Shown piece by piece: positions 1-7,207 of a DNA stretch of 10,110 nucleotides. The DNA is from Candidatus Scatomorpha stercoravium (GTDB taxonomy: Bacteria > Bacillota > Clostridia > Oscillospirales > Oscillospiraceae), in assembly GCA_018716005.1 (NCBI GenBank), contig DVKN01000099.1, forward strand, positions 1 to 10,110. The letters run 5' to 3'. The notes beneath the pieces were generated by a model. That model was not told where the DNA came from. It was given only the letters and a program-made list of their open reading frames with translations, and made no database searches. Within the stretch, counting starts at the first letter, position 1. Each line of letters opens with the position of its first letter. Both the position numbers and the translations under genes were made by a program.

Positions 1-317
1 GCGCCCGGGCCGGGCACAAGCTCGACGCCCTGCGCCGCTGCGCGAAGGCGAGCTTCTGCGCCGTCGAGCGCGACGACGTCGTCCCCGAGGAATTTACGAC
101 CCGCTATGTGAGCGCCATAGCCTTCGGGCAGGCGCGTGAGCTCGCCGATGACGCGGAAAAGCGCGCCGCGCTCCGCCTTCTCTGCCGCAAATACTGCCCC
201 GCCCTGCCCGATGAGGCCGTCGAGGCCGCCATAGAGCGCGACTGGGCCGGGGTGAACATCCTCGACTTCGAGGTCGAGAGCCTGAGCGGCAAGCAGGCCC
301 GCGAGCTCATAAGCTGA
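1..317 (+). CDS. Nim-like flavin-binding protein (pyridoxamine 5'-phosphate oxidase fold), 3' end only
   Basis: The 5' end lies outside the window; the open frame begins at base 3 and ends with TGA at 315-317, giving 104 visible residues. The visible part starts with AGHKLDALRRCAKASFC, followed by VSAIAFGQA and the tail motif LCRKYCP. This pattern (GHKLD, a Cys-containing strand, then a V-x-FG strand) is typical of the Nim/Pyridox_ox_2 branch of split-barrel FMN-binding proteins. Family members bind FMN or related cofactors and some reduce nitroimidazoles, but most have no known substrate, so no resistance role is claimed. The GTG at 108 is an internal valine codon, not the start. It ends 21 bases before the beta-glucosidase, so the two may be co-transcribed. 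Confidence 0.8.
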   Translation, partial: ARAGHKLDALRRCAKASFCAVERDDVVPEEFTTRYVSAIAFGQARELADDAEKRAALRLLCRKYCPALPDEAVEAAIERDWAGVNILDFEVESLSGKQARELIS

Positions 318-326
318 CTCGCCGTC

Positions 327-334
327 AAGGAGGT
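327..334 (+). promoter_or_regulatory. Strong ribosome binding site of the beta-glucosidase
   Basis: AAGGAGGT is a near-perfect anti-16S match. Its GGAGG core (329-333) lies 5 bases before the ATG at 339, which fixes the start of the glycoside hydrolase and excludes upstream alternatives. Confidence 0.85.
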
Positions 335-338
335 ACGT

Positions 339-1688
339 ATGTCCATAATTTTCCCCAAGGGCTTCATATTCGGCGCCGCGAGCGCCGCCGCGCAGATAGA
401 GGGCCACTCCACCGCCGACGGCGGCGGGCTCTCCGTGTGGGACGTGTACTCGCACACGCCCGGCATGATAGACAACGGCGAGAACGGCGACACGGCCTGC
501 GACTCCTATCACCGCTATGCCGAGGACGTCGCGCTCGTGCGCGGCCTCGGCGCGGACGCCTACCGCTTCTCCGCCAGCTGGGCGCGCTGCGACCCGGAGG
601 GCGGCGGGAGCTGGAACGAGGCCGGCTTCGATTATTACTCCCGCCTCATAGACTGCTGCCTGGAAAACGGCGTCGAGCCCTGCGTCACGCTCTACCACTG
701 GGAGCTCCCACAGGCGCTCGAGGAGATGGGCGGCTGGACCAAGGCCGAGACGGCGGAGCGCTTCGCGCGCTTTGCCGGCGAGTTCGCCCGGCGCATGAAC
801 GGGCGCGTCAGGGTGTATTTCACGCTCAACGAGCCCCAGTGCACCGTCACCATGAGCTACGGCGACGGCTCCCACGCGCCCGGGCGCGTCCTGGGCCTCG
901 ACGGGCAGTTCGGCGTACTCGTGAACCAGCAGCTCGCCCACGGCCTCGCCATGCGCGCCGCAAAGGCCGCCGACCCGCTCTGCCGGGTGGGCATAGTCTC
1001 CACCGGGCGGCTGTGCTATCCCGACACGGAGAGCGCCGCCGACATCGACGCCGCGCGCCGCGCGACCTTCGACACCGCCGCGGGCCGGCCCATGTTCTCG
1101 CACAACTGGCTGCTCGACCCCATCTTCACCGGCGAATACCCCGAGTGCGCCGGCACGGAGCTCGAGCGCCTCGCGTCGTCCGTCACGGGTCGCGAGCTCG
1201 ATATAATCCGCTGCGCGCCCGACTTTGCGGGCTACAACATCTACCACGGCGACCGCGTTCGCGCCGCCGGGGACGGCTATCAGTTCGTGCCGCTCTATCC
1301 CGGCTTCCCGCGCACCTCGCTCGGCTGGCCCATCACGCCGGAGGTCTTCAACTACGGCGTGCGCTATCTCTGCGAGCGCTACCGCGTCCCCGCCGTCATA
1401 GCGGAGAACGGCCTCGCCTGCGCCGACGTCGTCTCCCTCGACGGGAAGGTCCACGACCCCGCGCGCATCGACTACACCGCCCGTTATCTCGCCGAGCTCG
1501 CAAAGGCCGTGGAGGGCGGCGCGGACGTGCGCGGCTACCTGCACTGGTCGCTCACGGACAACTTCGAGTGGAGCAACGGCTACTATCCGCGCTTCGGCCT
1601 CGTCTACGTCGACTACCGCACGGGCGAACGCCTACCGAAGGACTCCTACCTCTGGTATCGGGACCTCATCAGGGCGAACAAGGCATGA
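339..1688 (+). CDS. GH1 family beta-glucosidase (beta-glycosidase)
   Basis: This 449-residue protein is full length for glycoside hydrolase family 1, a retaining (beta/alpha)8 barrel that removes non-reducing beta-glucosyl or beta-galactosyl groups. The N-terminus FPKGFIFGAASAAAQIEG contains the glucose-binding Gln19. YHWELPQ (119-125) gives His120 and Trp121. FTLNEP (161-166) carries the acid/base Glu165, and IAENG (354-358) the nucleophile Glu356. HWSLTDNFEWSNGY (402-415) ends with Glu410-Trp411, the pair that holds the unphosphorylated sugar. Family members acting on 6-phospho-sugars have a Ser/Lys/Tyr phosphate-binding set there instead, so a non-phosphorylated substrate is inferred. There is no signal peptide, so it should be cytoplasmic and act on imported disaccharides such as cellobiose. 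No transporter or PTS gene adjoins it. Its TGA stop overlaps the ATG of the next gene (ATGA). Confidence 0.93.
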   Translation: MSIIFPKGFIFGAASAAAQIEGHSTADGGGLSVWDVYSHTPGMIDNGENGDTACDSYHRYAEDVALVRGLGADAYRFSASWARCDPEGGGSWNEAGFDYYSRLIDCCLENGVEPCVTLYHWELPQALEEMGGWTKAETAERFARFAGEFARRMNGRVRVYFTLNEPQCTVTMSYGDGSHAPGRVLGLDGQFGVLVNQQLAHGLAMRAAKAADPLCRVGIVSTGRLCYPDTESAADIDAARRATFDTAAGRPMFSHNWLLDPIFTGEYPECAGTELERLASSVTGRELDIIRCAPDFAGYNIYHGDRVRAAGDGYQFVPLYPGFPRTSLGWPITPEVFNYGVRYLCERYRVPAVIAENGLACADVVSLDGKVHDPARIDYTARYLAELAKAVEGGADVRGYLHWSLTDNFEWSNGYYPRFGLVYVDYRTGERLPKDSYLWYRDLIRANKA

Positions 1689-4279
1689 AGAGGCTCTGCA
1701 TAGGCATAATGGCCCACGTTGACTCGGGCAAGACCACGCTCAGCGAGGCGCTGCTGTACACGTCCGGCGCGCTCCGGAAGCTGGGCCGCGTCGACCACCG
1801 CGACGCCTTCCTCGATACGGACGCGCTCGAGCGCGCGAGGGGCATAACGATTTTCTCAAAGCAGGCGCTCATCGAGCTGCCGGACGCCGTCTTCACGCTG
1901 CTGGACACGCCCGGGCACGTGGACTTCTCCGCCGAGACGGAGAGGGCGCTCCAGGTCATGGACTACGCCATTCTCGTCGTGAGCGGCGCGGACGGCGTGC
2001 AGAGCCATACGGAGACGCTCTGGCGGCTCCTCGAGCGCTACGGCGTGCCCTGCTTCATCTTCGTAAACAAGCTCGACCTCCCCGGCGCGGGGCGCGCCGC
2101 GCTCATGGACGAGCTGCGCTCCCGCCTCAGCCCGGGCTGCGTCGATATGCTCGCGCCGGACAGCGCCGAGGAGCTGGCCCTGGGCAGCGAGGAGCTGCTC
2201 GAGGCCGTCGCCGCCGGGCGCGAGCCCCCGGACGCCGCCGTCGCCCGGGCCGTGCGCGCGCGGGGAGTCTTCCCCTGCTACTTCGGCAGCGCGCTCAGGC
2301 TCGAGGGCGTGGAGGAGCTGCTCGGCGCGCTCTCCCGCTTCACCCTGCCCATAGAGGAGCGGGGCGCCTTCGGCGCGCGCATCTTCAAGGTCACGCGTGA
2401 GGGCGGCGAGCGCCTCACCTGGCTCAAGGTCACTGGCGGCGAGCTCAAGGTCAAGGACGCCCTCGCCTCGCGCCCCGACGCGCGCATCGCCTGGAGCGGC
2501 AAGGCGGACCAGCTGCGGCTCTACTCCGGGGCGAAGTACAGCCTCATAAATTCCGCCGCGCCCGGCACGGTCTGCGCCGTCACGGGCCTCGGCATGAGCT
2601 ACGCCGGCGAGGGCCTGGGCGCAGAGCCCGACGCGGCCGAGCCCGCCCTCGCGCCCGTGCTGCGCTACCGCGTGCTCCTGCCCGAGGGCTGCGACAAGAC
2701 GGCCGCCCTCCGGCAGCTGCGCGAGATTGAGCAGGAGGACCCGATGCTGCACGTCGTCTGGGACGAGCGCCTCGGCGAAATCCAGCTCCGGCTCATGGGC
2801 GAGGTTCAGCTCGAAATACTCCGCGGCGTCCTCTCCCGCCGCTTCGGCCTCGAAGCTGGCTTCGACGAGGGCGGCATACTCTATAAGGAAACCGTCTCCG
2901 CGTGCGCGGAGGGCATGGGCCACTACGAGCCGCTGCGCCACTACGCCGAGGCGCACATCATGATTGAGCCCGCGGAGCGCGGGAGCGGCGTCACAATAGC
3001 CTCCGACTGCCCCACCGACGAGCTCGCCGTAAACTGGCAGCGGCTGATACTCACGCACCTCGCCGAAAAGGAGCACCTCGGCGCGCTCACCGGCTCGCCC
3101 ATAACGGACGTCAAGCTCACGCTCGTCTCCGGCCGCGCGCATCCCAAGCACACCGAGGGCGGCGACTTCCGCCAGGCGACCTACCGCGCCGTCCGCCAGG
3201 GGCTGCGCTCCGCCGCCGCGCGCGGCGAGGCCGTGCTGCTCGAGCCCTGGTACGACTTCACCCTCCGCGTCCCGCAGGAGTCCGTCGGCCGCGCCCTCGC
3301 CGATCTCGCGAGGCTCTCGGCGGACTTCGCCCCGCCCGAGACCTACGGCGCGGACAGCGTGCTCACGGGCCGCGCGCCCGTGGCGTCCATGATGGGCTAC
3401 GCGCGCGAGGTCGCCGCCTACACCCACGGCCGCGGGCAGCTGGTCTGCATCCCCTGCGGCTACGACCTCTGCCACAACGCCGCCGAGGCCGTCTCCGCCA
3501 TCGGCTACGACGCCGACGCGGACACCGCAAACAGCGCCGACAGCGTATTTTGCAGCCACGGGGCCGGCGTGCTTGTACGCTGGGACGAGGCCCCGGCCCA
3601 TATGCACCTCCCGAGCGTCGCCGAGCGCGCCGAACGGCTCGCGGCCGCGGAGAGCGAGGCCCCCTCCCTCCCGCGCGGCAGCGCCGGGGCCTACCGCGCG
3701 AGCCTCGCCGCCGACAAGGAGCTCATGGCCATCTTCGAGCGCACCTACGGGCCCGTAAAGCGCGGCGCCGCTGCCGCCATGCGCCCGGTGAAGAAGCCGC
3801 AGAGCGCCGCCGCGAATCCCCGCCGCGCGCCCTCGAAGCCCCTCGGCGGGCCCGAGTACCTGCTCATAGACGGCTACAACGTCATTTTCGCCTGGGACGA
3901 GCTGCGCGCCCTCGCCGAGGACAGCCTCGAGGCCGCCCGCCGCCGGCTCATGGACATACTGTGCAACTACGCCGGCTACACCGGCTGCGTGCCCATCCTC
4001 GTCTTCGACGCCTGGCGCGTCAAGGGCGGCGAGCGCGAGATAGAGCGCTACCACAACCTCTACGTCGTCTACACCAAGGAGGCCGAGACCGCCGACACCT
4101 ACATCGAGAAGGCGACGCACGAGATTGCGAAGCGGCACAACACCCGCGTCGTCACCTCCGACGCCGCCGAGCAGCTCATAATCCTCGGCAACGGCGCCCT
4201 GAGGGTATCTTCGCGCACATTCCTGGAGGAAGTGCGGCTCGTAGAGCGCGAAATCCGCCATATCCTCGCATCTCAGTAA
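1685..4279 (+). CDS. EF-G/TetM-like translational GTPase fused to a C-terminal NYN (YacP/Rae1-like) RNase domain
   Basis: This 864-residue protein has two modules. Residues 1 to about 600 follow the EF-G/ribosomal-protection layout: P-loop AHVDSGKT (10-17), switch I RGIT (52-55), DTPGH (74-78) with the GTPase His78, NKLD (128-131), G5 GSA (201-203), a beta-barrel domain II (about 225-310), domain III (about 325-395), domain IV (about 396-520) and domain V starting LLEPWYDFTLRVPQ (518-531). After a basic Ala/Pro/Lys/Arg linker (about 690-722) comes an NYN domain (724-864) with LIDGYN (727-732), VFDAWRVKGG (773-782), KEAETADTYIEK (798-809) and VTSDAAEQ (823-830), closely like Bacillus YacP/Rae1. 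Asp729, Asp775, Asp804 and Asp826 are the likely acidic active-site residues. Automated annotation would probably call it tetracycline resistance, but the TetM domain IV loop is absent. The start overlaps the GH1 stop, so translation is probably coupled. Role inferred: ribosome-directed mRNA cleavage or rescue. The fold calls are firm; the function is not. Confidence 0.9.
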   Translation: MKRLCIGIMAHVDSGKTTLSEALLYTSGALRKLGRVDHRDAFLDTDALERARGITIFSKQALIELPDAVFTLLDTPGHVDFSAETERALQVMDYAILVVSGADGVQSHTETLWRLLERYGVPCFIFVNKLDLPGAGRAALMDELRSRLSPGCVDMLAPDSAEELALGSEELLEAVAAGREPPDAAVARAVRARGVFPCYFGSALRLEGVEELLGALSRFTLPIEERGAFGARIFKVTREGGERLTWLKVTGGELKVKDALASRPDARIAWSGKADQLRLYSGAKYSLINSAAPGTVCAVTGLGMSYAGEGLGAEPDAAEPALAPVLRYRVLLPEGCDKTAALRQLREIEQEDPMLHVVWDERLGEIQLRLMGEVQLEILRGVLSRRFGLEAGFDEGGILYKETVSACAEGMGHYEPLRHYAEAHIMIEPAERGSGVTIASDCPTDELAVNWQRLILTHLAEKEHLGALTGSPITDVKLTLVSGRAHPKHTEGGDFRQATYRAVRQGLRSAAARGEAVLLEPWYDFTLRVPQESVGRALADLARLSADFAPPETYGADSVLTGRAPVASMMGYAREVAAYTHGRGQLVCIPCGYDLCHNAAEAVSAIGYDADADTANSADSVFCSHGAGVLVRWDEAPAHMHLPSVAERAERLAAAESEAPSLPRGSAGAYRASLAADKELMAIFERTYGPVKRGAAAAMRPVKKPQSAAANPRRAPSKPLGGPEYLLIDGYNVIFAWDELRALAEDSLEAARRRLMDILCNYAGYTGCVPILVFDAWRVKGGEREIERYHNLYVVYTKEAETADTYIEKATHEIAKRHNTRVVTSDAAEQLIILGNGALRVSSRTFLEEVRLVEREIRHILASQ

Positions 4280-4306
4280 GTTTATCTTGTCAGATTAAAT
4301 AAAACG

Positions 4307-4335
4307 TTGACGGCCCTCTCTCCGTTTGATATACT
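4307..4335 (+). promoter_or_regulatory. Sigma-A promoter of the cyuA-like gene
   Basis: The -35 box TTGACG (4307-4312) and -10 box TATACT (4330-4335) are separated by 17 bases. An A-rich stretch (4297-4304) lies just upstream, like an UP element. Expected transcription start is near 4342, leaving a leader of about 38 bases. No terminator hairpin is visible between the GTPase stop (4279) and this promoter, so read-through from upstream is also possible. Confidence 0.8.
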
Positions 4336-4365
4336 ATTCATACAAAGCAAACCCCTACCCGGTAT

Positions 4366-4371
4366 AGGAGG
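4366..4371 (+). promoter_or_regulatory. Ribosome binding site of the cyuA-like gene
   Basis: AGGAGG lies 8 bases before the ATG at 4380 and fixes that start codon. Confidence 0.8.
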
Positions 4372-4379
4372 AGAGAGAA

Positions 4380-5654
4380 ATGCTTGATACAGCCGTATAT
4401 CTGGAATACGTAAAGATACTCGAGGAGGAGCTCGTCCCCGCCATGGGCTGCACGGAGCCCATAGCCGTGGCCTACTGCGCGGCCAGGGCCGCCGAGGCCC
4501 TCGGCGCGAGGCCGGAGAGCGTGGACGTGCGCGCGAGCGCCAGCATAATCAAGAACGTCAAGAGCGTGGTCGTGCCCAATACGAAGGGCCGCCGGGGCAT
4601 CGAGGCCTCGGCCGCGGCCGGCATAGTCTCCGGCAACGCCGGGGCCGAGCTGCAGGTGCTCGCCTCGCTCAGCCCGGAGCAGATTGAGGAGCTCGACGCC
4701 TATCTCGCCGCCGTGCCCATCACCGTCGGCTACAGCGAGCGCGAGTGGGTCTTCGACATCCAGGTCACGGTGAAAGCCGGCCCTCACAGCGCCTTCTGCG
4801 AGATAGCCGGCCACCACACGAACGTTATACGCCTCGAGCGCGACGGCGAGGTGCTCATAGACCTGCCCTTCGTCGAGCAGTCGAACGAGCACGCCACCGA
4901 CCGCAGCCTCCTGAACGTGGAGGACATCGTCGAGTTCGCGAACACCGTGCATATAGACGACGTGCGCCGCGTCCTCGAGAGGCAGATTGAATGCAACACC
5001 GCCATCGCCGACGAGGGCCTGCGCGGCGACTGGGGCGCGAACATAGGCCGCATACTGCTCCAGTCCGGCGGCATGAGCGTGCAGAACCGCGCCAAGGCCT
5101 ACGCCGCCGCCGGCTCCGACGCGCGCATGAACGGCTGCGAGCTGCCCGTCATAATCAACTCCGGCAGCGGCAACCAGGGCCTCACCGCCTCCCTGCCCGT
5201 CATAGTCTTCGCGCGCGAGCTCGGCGTCTCGCACGAGCTGCTGCTCCGCGCGCTGTGCGTCTCCAACCTCGTCACCATTCACATAAAGACCGGCATAGGC
5301 AGCCTCTCGGCCTACTGCGGGGCCACCGCCGCCGGCTGCGGCGCCGCCGCGGGCATAAATTACCTCTACGGCGGCCAGTACACGGACATAGCCCACACGG
5401 TCGTGAACGCCATAGCCATCGACTCGGGCATGATCTGCGACGGGGCCAAGGCCAGCTGCGCCGCCAAGATAGCCTCCGCCGTGGGCGCCGGGCTGCTGGG
5501 CATGTATATGCATATGCACAAGAGCCAGTTCTACGGCGGCGACGGCATAGTCGTAAAGGGCGTCGAGAACACGATACGCAACATAGGCATCCTCGCGAGC
5601 GACGGTATGCGCGAGACGAACAGGACCATCATCAAGATGATGACCGGCACCTGA
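4380..5654 (+). CDS. cyuA: CyuA-type [4Fe-4S] L-cysteine desulfidase / L-serine dehydratase-like enzyme (UPF0597 family)
   Basis: The 424-residue protein matches the UPF0597 family (E. coli YhaM/CyuA, methanogen L-cysteine desulfidase) along its whole length. It shows PAMGCTEPIAVAYC (20-33), SDARMNGCELP (246-256), NSGSGNQG (260-267) and DSGMICDGAKASCAAK (348-363). Cys24, Cys313, Cys353 and Cys360 reproduce the order and the 40- and 7-residue spacing that I recall for the cluster-binding cysteines of the Methanocaldococcus enzyme. Family reaction: cysteine to pyruvate, sulfide and ammonia through an oxygen-labile [4Fe-4S] cluster; the fold is related to the alpha chain of Fe-S serine dehydratases, so serine is an alternative substrate. 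There is no signal peptide. The gene has its own promoter and a 3' terminator, so it is probably monocistronic. It converges with an amino-acid symporter, which suits amino-acid use. Exact substrate is uncertain. Confidence 0.88.
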   Translation: MLDTAVYLEYVKILEEELVPAMGCTEPIAVAYCAARAAEALGARPESVDVRASASIIKNVKSVVVPNTKGRRGIEASAAAGIVSGNAGAELQVLASLSPEQIEELDAYLAAVPITVGYSEREWVFDIQVTVKAGPHSAFCEIAGHHTNVIRLERDGEVLIDLPFVEQSNEHATDRSLLNVEDIVEFANTVHIDDVRRVLERQIECNTAIADEGLRGDWGANIGRILLQSGGMSVQNRAKAYAAAGSDARMNGCELPVIINSGSGNQGLTASLPVIVFARELGVSHELLLRALCVSNLVTIHIKTGIGSLSAYCGATAAGCGAAAGINYLYGGQYTDIAHTVVNAIAIDSGMICDGAKASCAAKIASAVGAGLLGMYMHMHKSQFYGGDGIVVKGVENTIRNIGILASDGMRETNRTIIKMMTGT

Positions 5655-5684
5655 GCCCCGAGGGGATTCCAAAATACAAAGCTT

Positions 5685-5728
5685 AAGGCCCGGAGCCGTA
5701 TGCTCCGGGCCTTTGCCGTTTTATTTTT
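5685..5728 (+). terminator. Intrinsic terminator between converging genes
   Basis: AAGGCCCGGAGC (5685-5696) pairs perfectly with GCTCCGGGCCTT (5702-5713): a 12-bp stem with a 5-base loop, followed by a T-rich tract TTTGCCGTTTTATTTTTT. It ends cyuA. On the minus strand it lies 7 bases beyond the symporter stop, where the following tract (AAGCTTTGTATTTT) is weaker, so it may work in both directions. The T-tract encodes the last lysines and the stop codon of the symporter on the other strand. Confidence 0.88.
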
Positions 5729-7148
5729 TCGCGGGCCTGTCCGAAAGCCTGCCGTCATGCGGGCGGTTCGCTATGGCGAGGACGGCGGAGGTCATGGCGA
5801 AGAGGCCTATGGCGTTCGGGATGACCATGAGGAAGTTGAACATATCGGTCAGCTCCCATACGAGGCTGTTGGAGGCCAGGGTGCCGGCGAATATGAAGAC
5901 GAGCGCTATGACCGAGTACGCCGGCGCGGACTTCTGCCCGAAGAGGTATATCACGTTTATCTTCCCGAAGAGGTTCCAGCCCAGGATGGTCGAGAACGCG
6001 AAGAAGAAGAGGCAGACGGCGACGAATATCGCGCCGAAGCTCTCCCCGAAGACGCTGCCGAAGGCGGTCTGGGCCAGGTTCGAGCTGTTGAGCGCGTCCA
6101 CGATGCTGCCGGTGTAGCCTCCGGCGAGGGGCCCGTCGTGCGTATAGAGGGTGCTTATGACGACAAGCGCGTTGAGGGTGAGGACAATGAAGGTGTCTAT
6201 AAACACGCCTATCATGGCCACGACGCCCTGCTCATGCGGGTCCTTGACATTGGCCTGCGCGTGCGCGTGCGGCGTGGAGCCCATGCCGGCCTCGTTTGAG
6301 AAGAGGCCGCGCTTCGCACCCTGGGTGATGGCGGCCTTGAGGGCCCAGCCGAAGCTGCCGCCTATTATCGCCTGGGGCTGGAAGGCATAGCGGAAGATGA
6401 GGCCGACGGTCTCCGGAATGAACCTTATGCGGACGGCGAGCACCACGAGGCCGCCGAGGATGAATATGGCCGCCATGAGGGGCACCAGCTTTTCCGTGAC
6501 GGAGGCCAGGCGCTTGGTGCCGCCGAGGAAAATGAACGCGCAGATGACGACGAGCACGACGCCGACAATCCAGGAGGGGATGCCGAAGGCCGTCTCGAAG
6601 GTCGAGCCTATGGAGTTGGACTGCACCATGCAGCCCATGAAGCCCAGGGCGAGTATGATGGCCACGGCGAAGAAGCCGGCGAGGAACTTGCCGAAGCCGC
6701 CCCTGAAGGCCGTGGTGATGTAGTAGACGGGGCCGCCGTGTATGCTGCCGTCCGCGGCCCTGACGCGGGTCTTGACGGCCAGGGTGGCCTCGGCGTATAT
6801 CGTGGCCATGCCGAAAAATGCGATTATCCACATCCAGAAGATGGCCCCGGGGCCGCCGGTCAGTATCGCGCCCGAGGAGCCGACGATGTTGCCCGTGCCC
6901 ACCTGCGCCGCTATGGCCGTGGCCAGGGCCTGGAACGAGCTCATGCCGCTGTCGTGCTTGAAGCCCTTGAGCTTGAAATTCCCAAAGGTCCGGCGCATAC
7001 CCTCGCCGAAGCAGCGCACCTGTATGAAGCGGGTGCGTATGGTGTACCACAGGCCCACGCCTATGAGCAGGAACACAAGGATATAGTTCGAGAGATACTC
7101 GTTAATCTTTACTACTATGCCGTACAGCGTTTCTTCCAGCCCGGACAT
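5721..7148 (-). CDS. AGCS family sodium:alanine/glycine symporter
   Basis: This 475-residue inner-membrane protein belongs to the alanine-or-glycine:cation symporter family (AlsT/DagA/AgcS), at the usual length with about ten or eleven hydrophobic helices. Diagnostic segments are GTGNIVG (84-90), GGPGAIFWMW (98-107), GGPVYYI (138-144), GLFSNEAGMGSTPHAHA (281-297) and GVFIDTF (314-320), all in the LeuT-fold core. It imports glycine, alanine or a similar small amino acid with sodium. The start at 7148 is chosen because GGGAGGAG lies 5 bases upstream; an in-frame TTG at 7172 would put the ribosome binding site inside the gene. A tandem glycine riboswitch in the leader makes glycine (or alanine) the likely substrate. 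Single gene, converging with cyuA; the stop lies in that gene's terminator T-tract. Confidence 0.95.
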   Translation of the reverse strand: MSGLEETLYGIVVKINEYLSNYILVFLLIGVGLWYTIRTRFIQVRCFGEGMRRTFGNFKLKGFKHDSGMSSFQALATAIAAQVGTGNIVGSSGAILTGGPGAIFWMWIIAFFGMATIYAEATLAVKTRVRAADGSIHGGPVYYITTAFRGGFGKFLAGFFAVAIILALGFMGCMVQSNSIGSTFETAFGIPSWIVGVVLVVICAFIFLGGTKRLASVTEKLVPLMAAIFILGGLVVLAVRIRFIPETVGLIFRYAFQPQAIIGGSFGWALKAAITQGAKRGLFSNEAGMGSTPHAHAQANVKDPHEQGVVAMIGVFIDTFIVLTLNALVVISTLYTHDGPLAGGYTGSIVDALNSSNLAQTAFGSVFGESFGAIFVAVCLFFFAFSTILGWNLFGKINVIYLFGQKSAPAYSVIALVFIFAGTLASNSLVWELTDMFNFLMVIPNAIGLFAMTSAVLAIANRPHDGRLSDRPAKK

Positions 7149-7153
7149 TTTTT

Positions 7154-7161
7154 CTCCTCCC
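7154..7161 (-). promoter_or_regulatory. Ribosome binding site fixing the symporter start
   Basis: GGGAGGAG on the minus strand lies 5 bases before the ATG whose first base is 7148. It falls inside the longer frame from TTG 7172, so the shorter start is preferred. Confidence 0.85.
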
Positions 7162-7166
7162 TCTGC

Positions 7167-7196
7167 AAACAAAATTGCTGCGGAAAAGCCCGCAGC
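7167..7196 (-). terminator. Terminator hairpin of the glycine riboswitch expression platform
   Basis: Read on the minus strand, GCTGCGG pairs with CCGCAGC (7-bp stem, plus positions 7190-7196 and 7177-7183) around a 6-base loop and is followed by AATTTTGTTT. It lies between the aptamers and the ribosome binding site, as expected for a conditional attenuator. The U-tract is interrupted, so termination may be partial. Confidence 0.65.
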
Positions 7197-7207
7197 CGAG
7201 AGAGAAC

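Noticed and set aside
437..1684. In-frame upstream extension of the GTPase reading frame, which is open from 437
   Set aside because: The extension is Arg/His/Leu-rich low-complexity sequence, the +2 shadow of the GH1 gene. The real protein begins at ATG 1685 with the KRLCIGIMAHVDSGKT P-loop.
1685..3600. Acquired tet(M)-type resistance gene on a mobile element
   Set aside because: GC content and AUA codon habit match the neighbours, no transposase or leader peptide is present, and the TetM loop motif is missing.
1856..4261. Open minus-strand frame of about 800 codons opposite the GTPase
   Set aside because: It is antisense to a clearly conserved protein, has no recognisable domain and arises from high GC at third positions.
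4338..5672. Minus-strand open frame opposite cyuA
   Set aside because: Composition-driven shadow rich in Ala, Gly, Val and His, with no ribosome binding site or family match, opposite a gene conserved over its full length.
7149..7172. Longer symporter start at TTG 7172
   Set aside because: The GGGAGGAG ribosome binding site (7154-7161) would lie inside the coding sequence; ATG at 7148 has ideal spacing.
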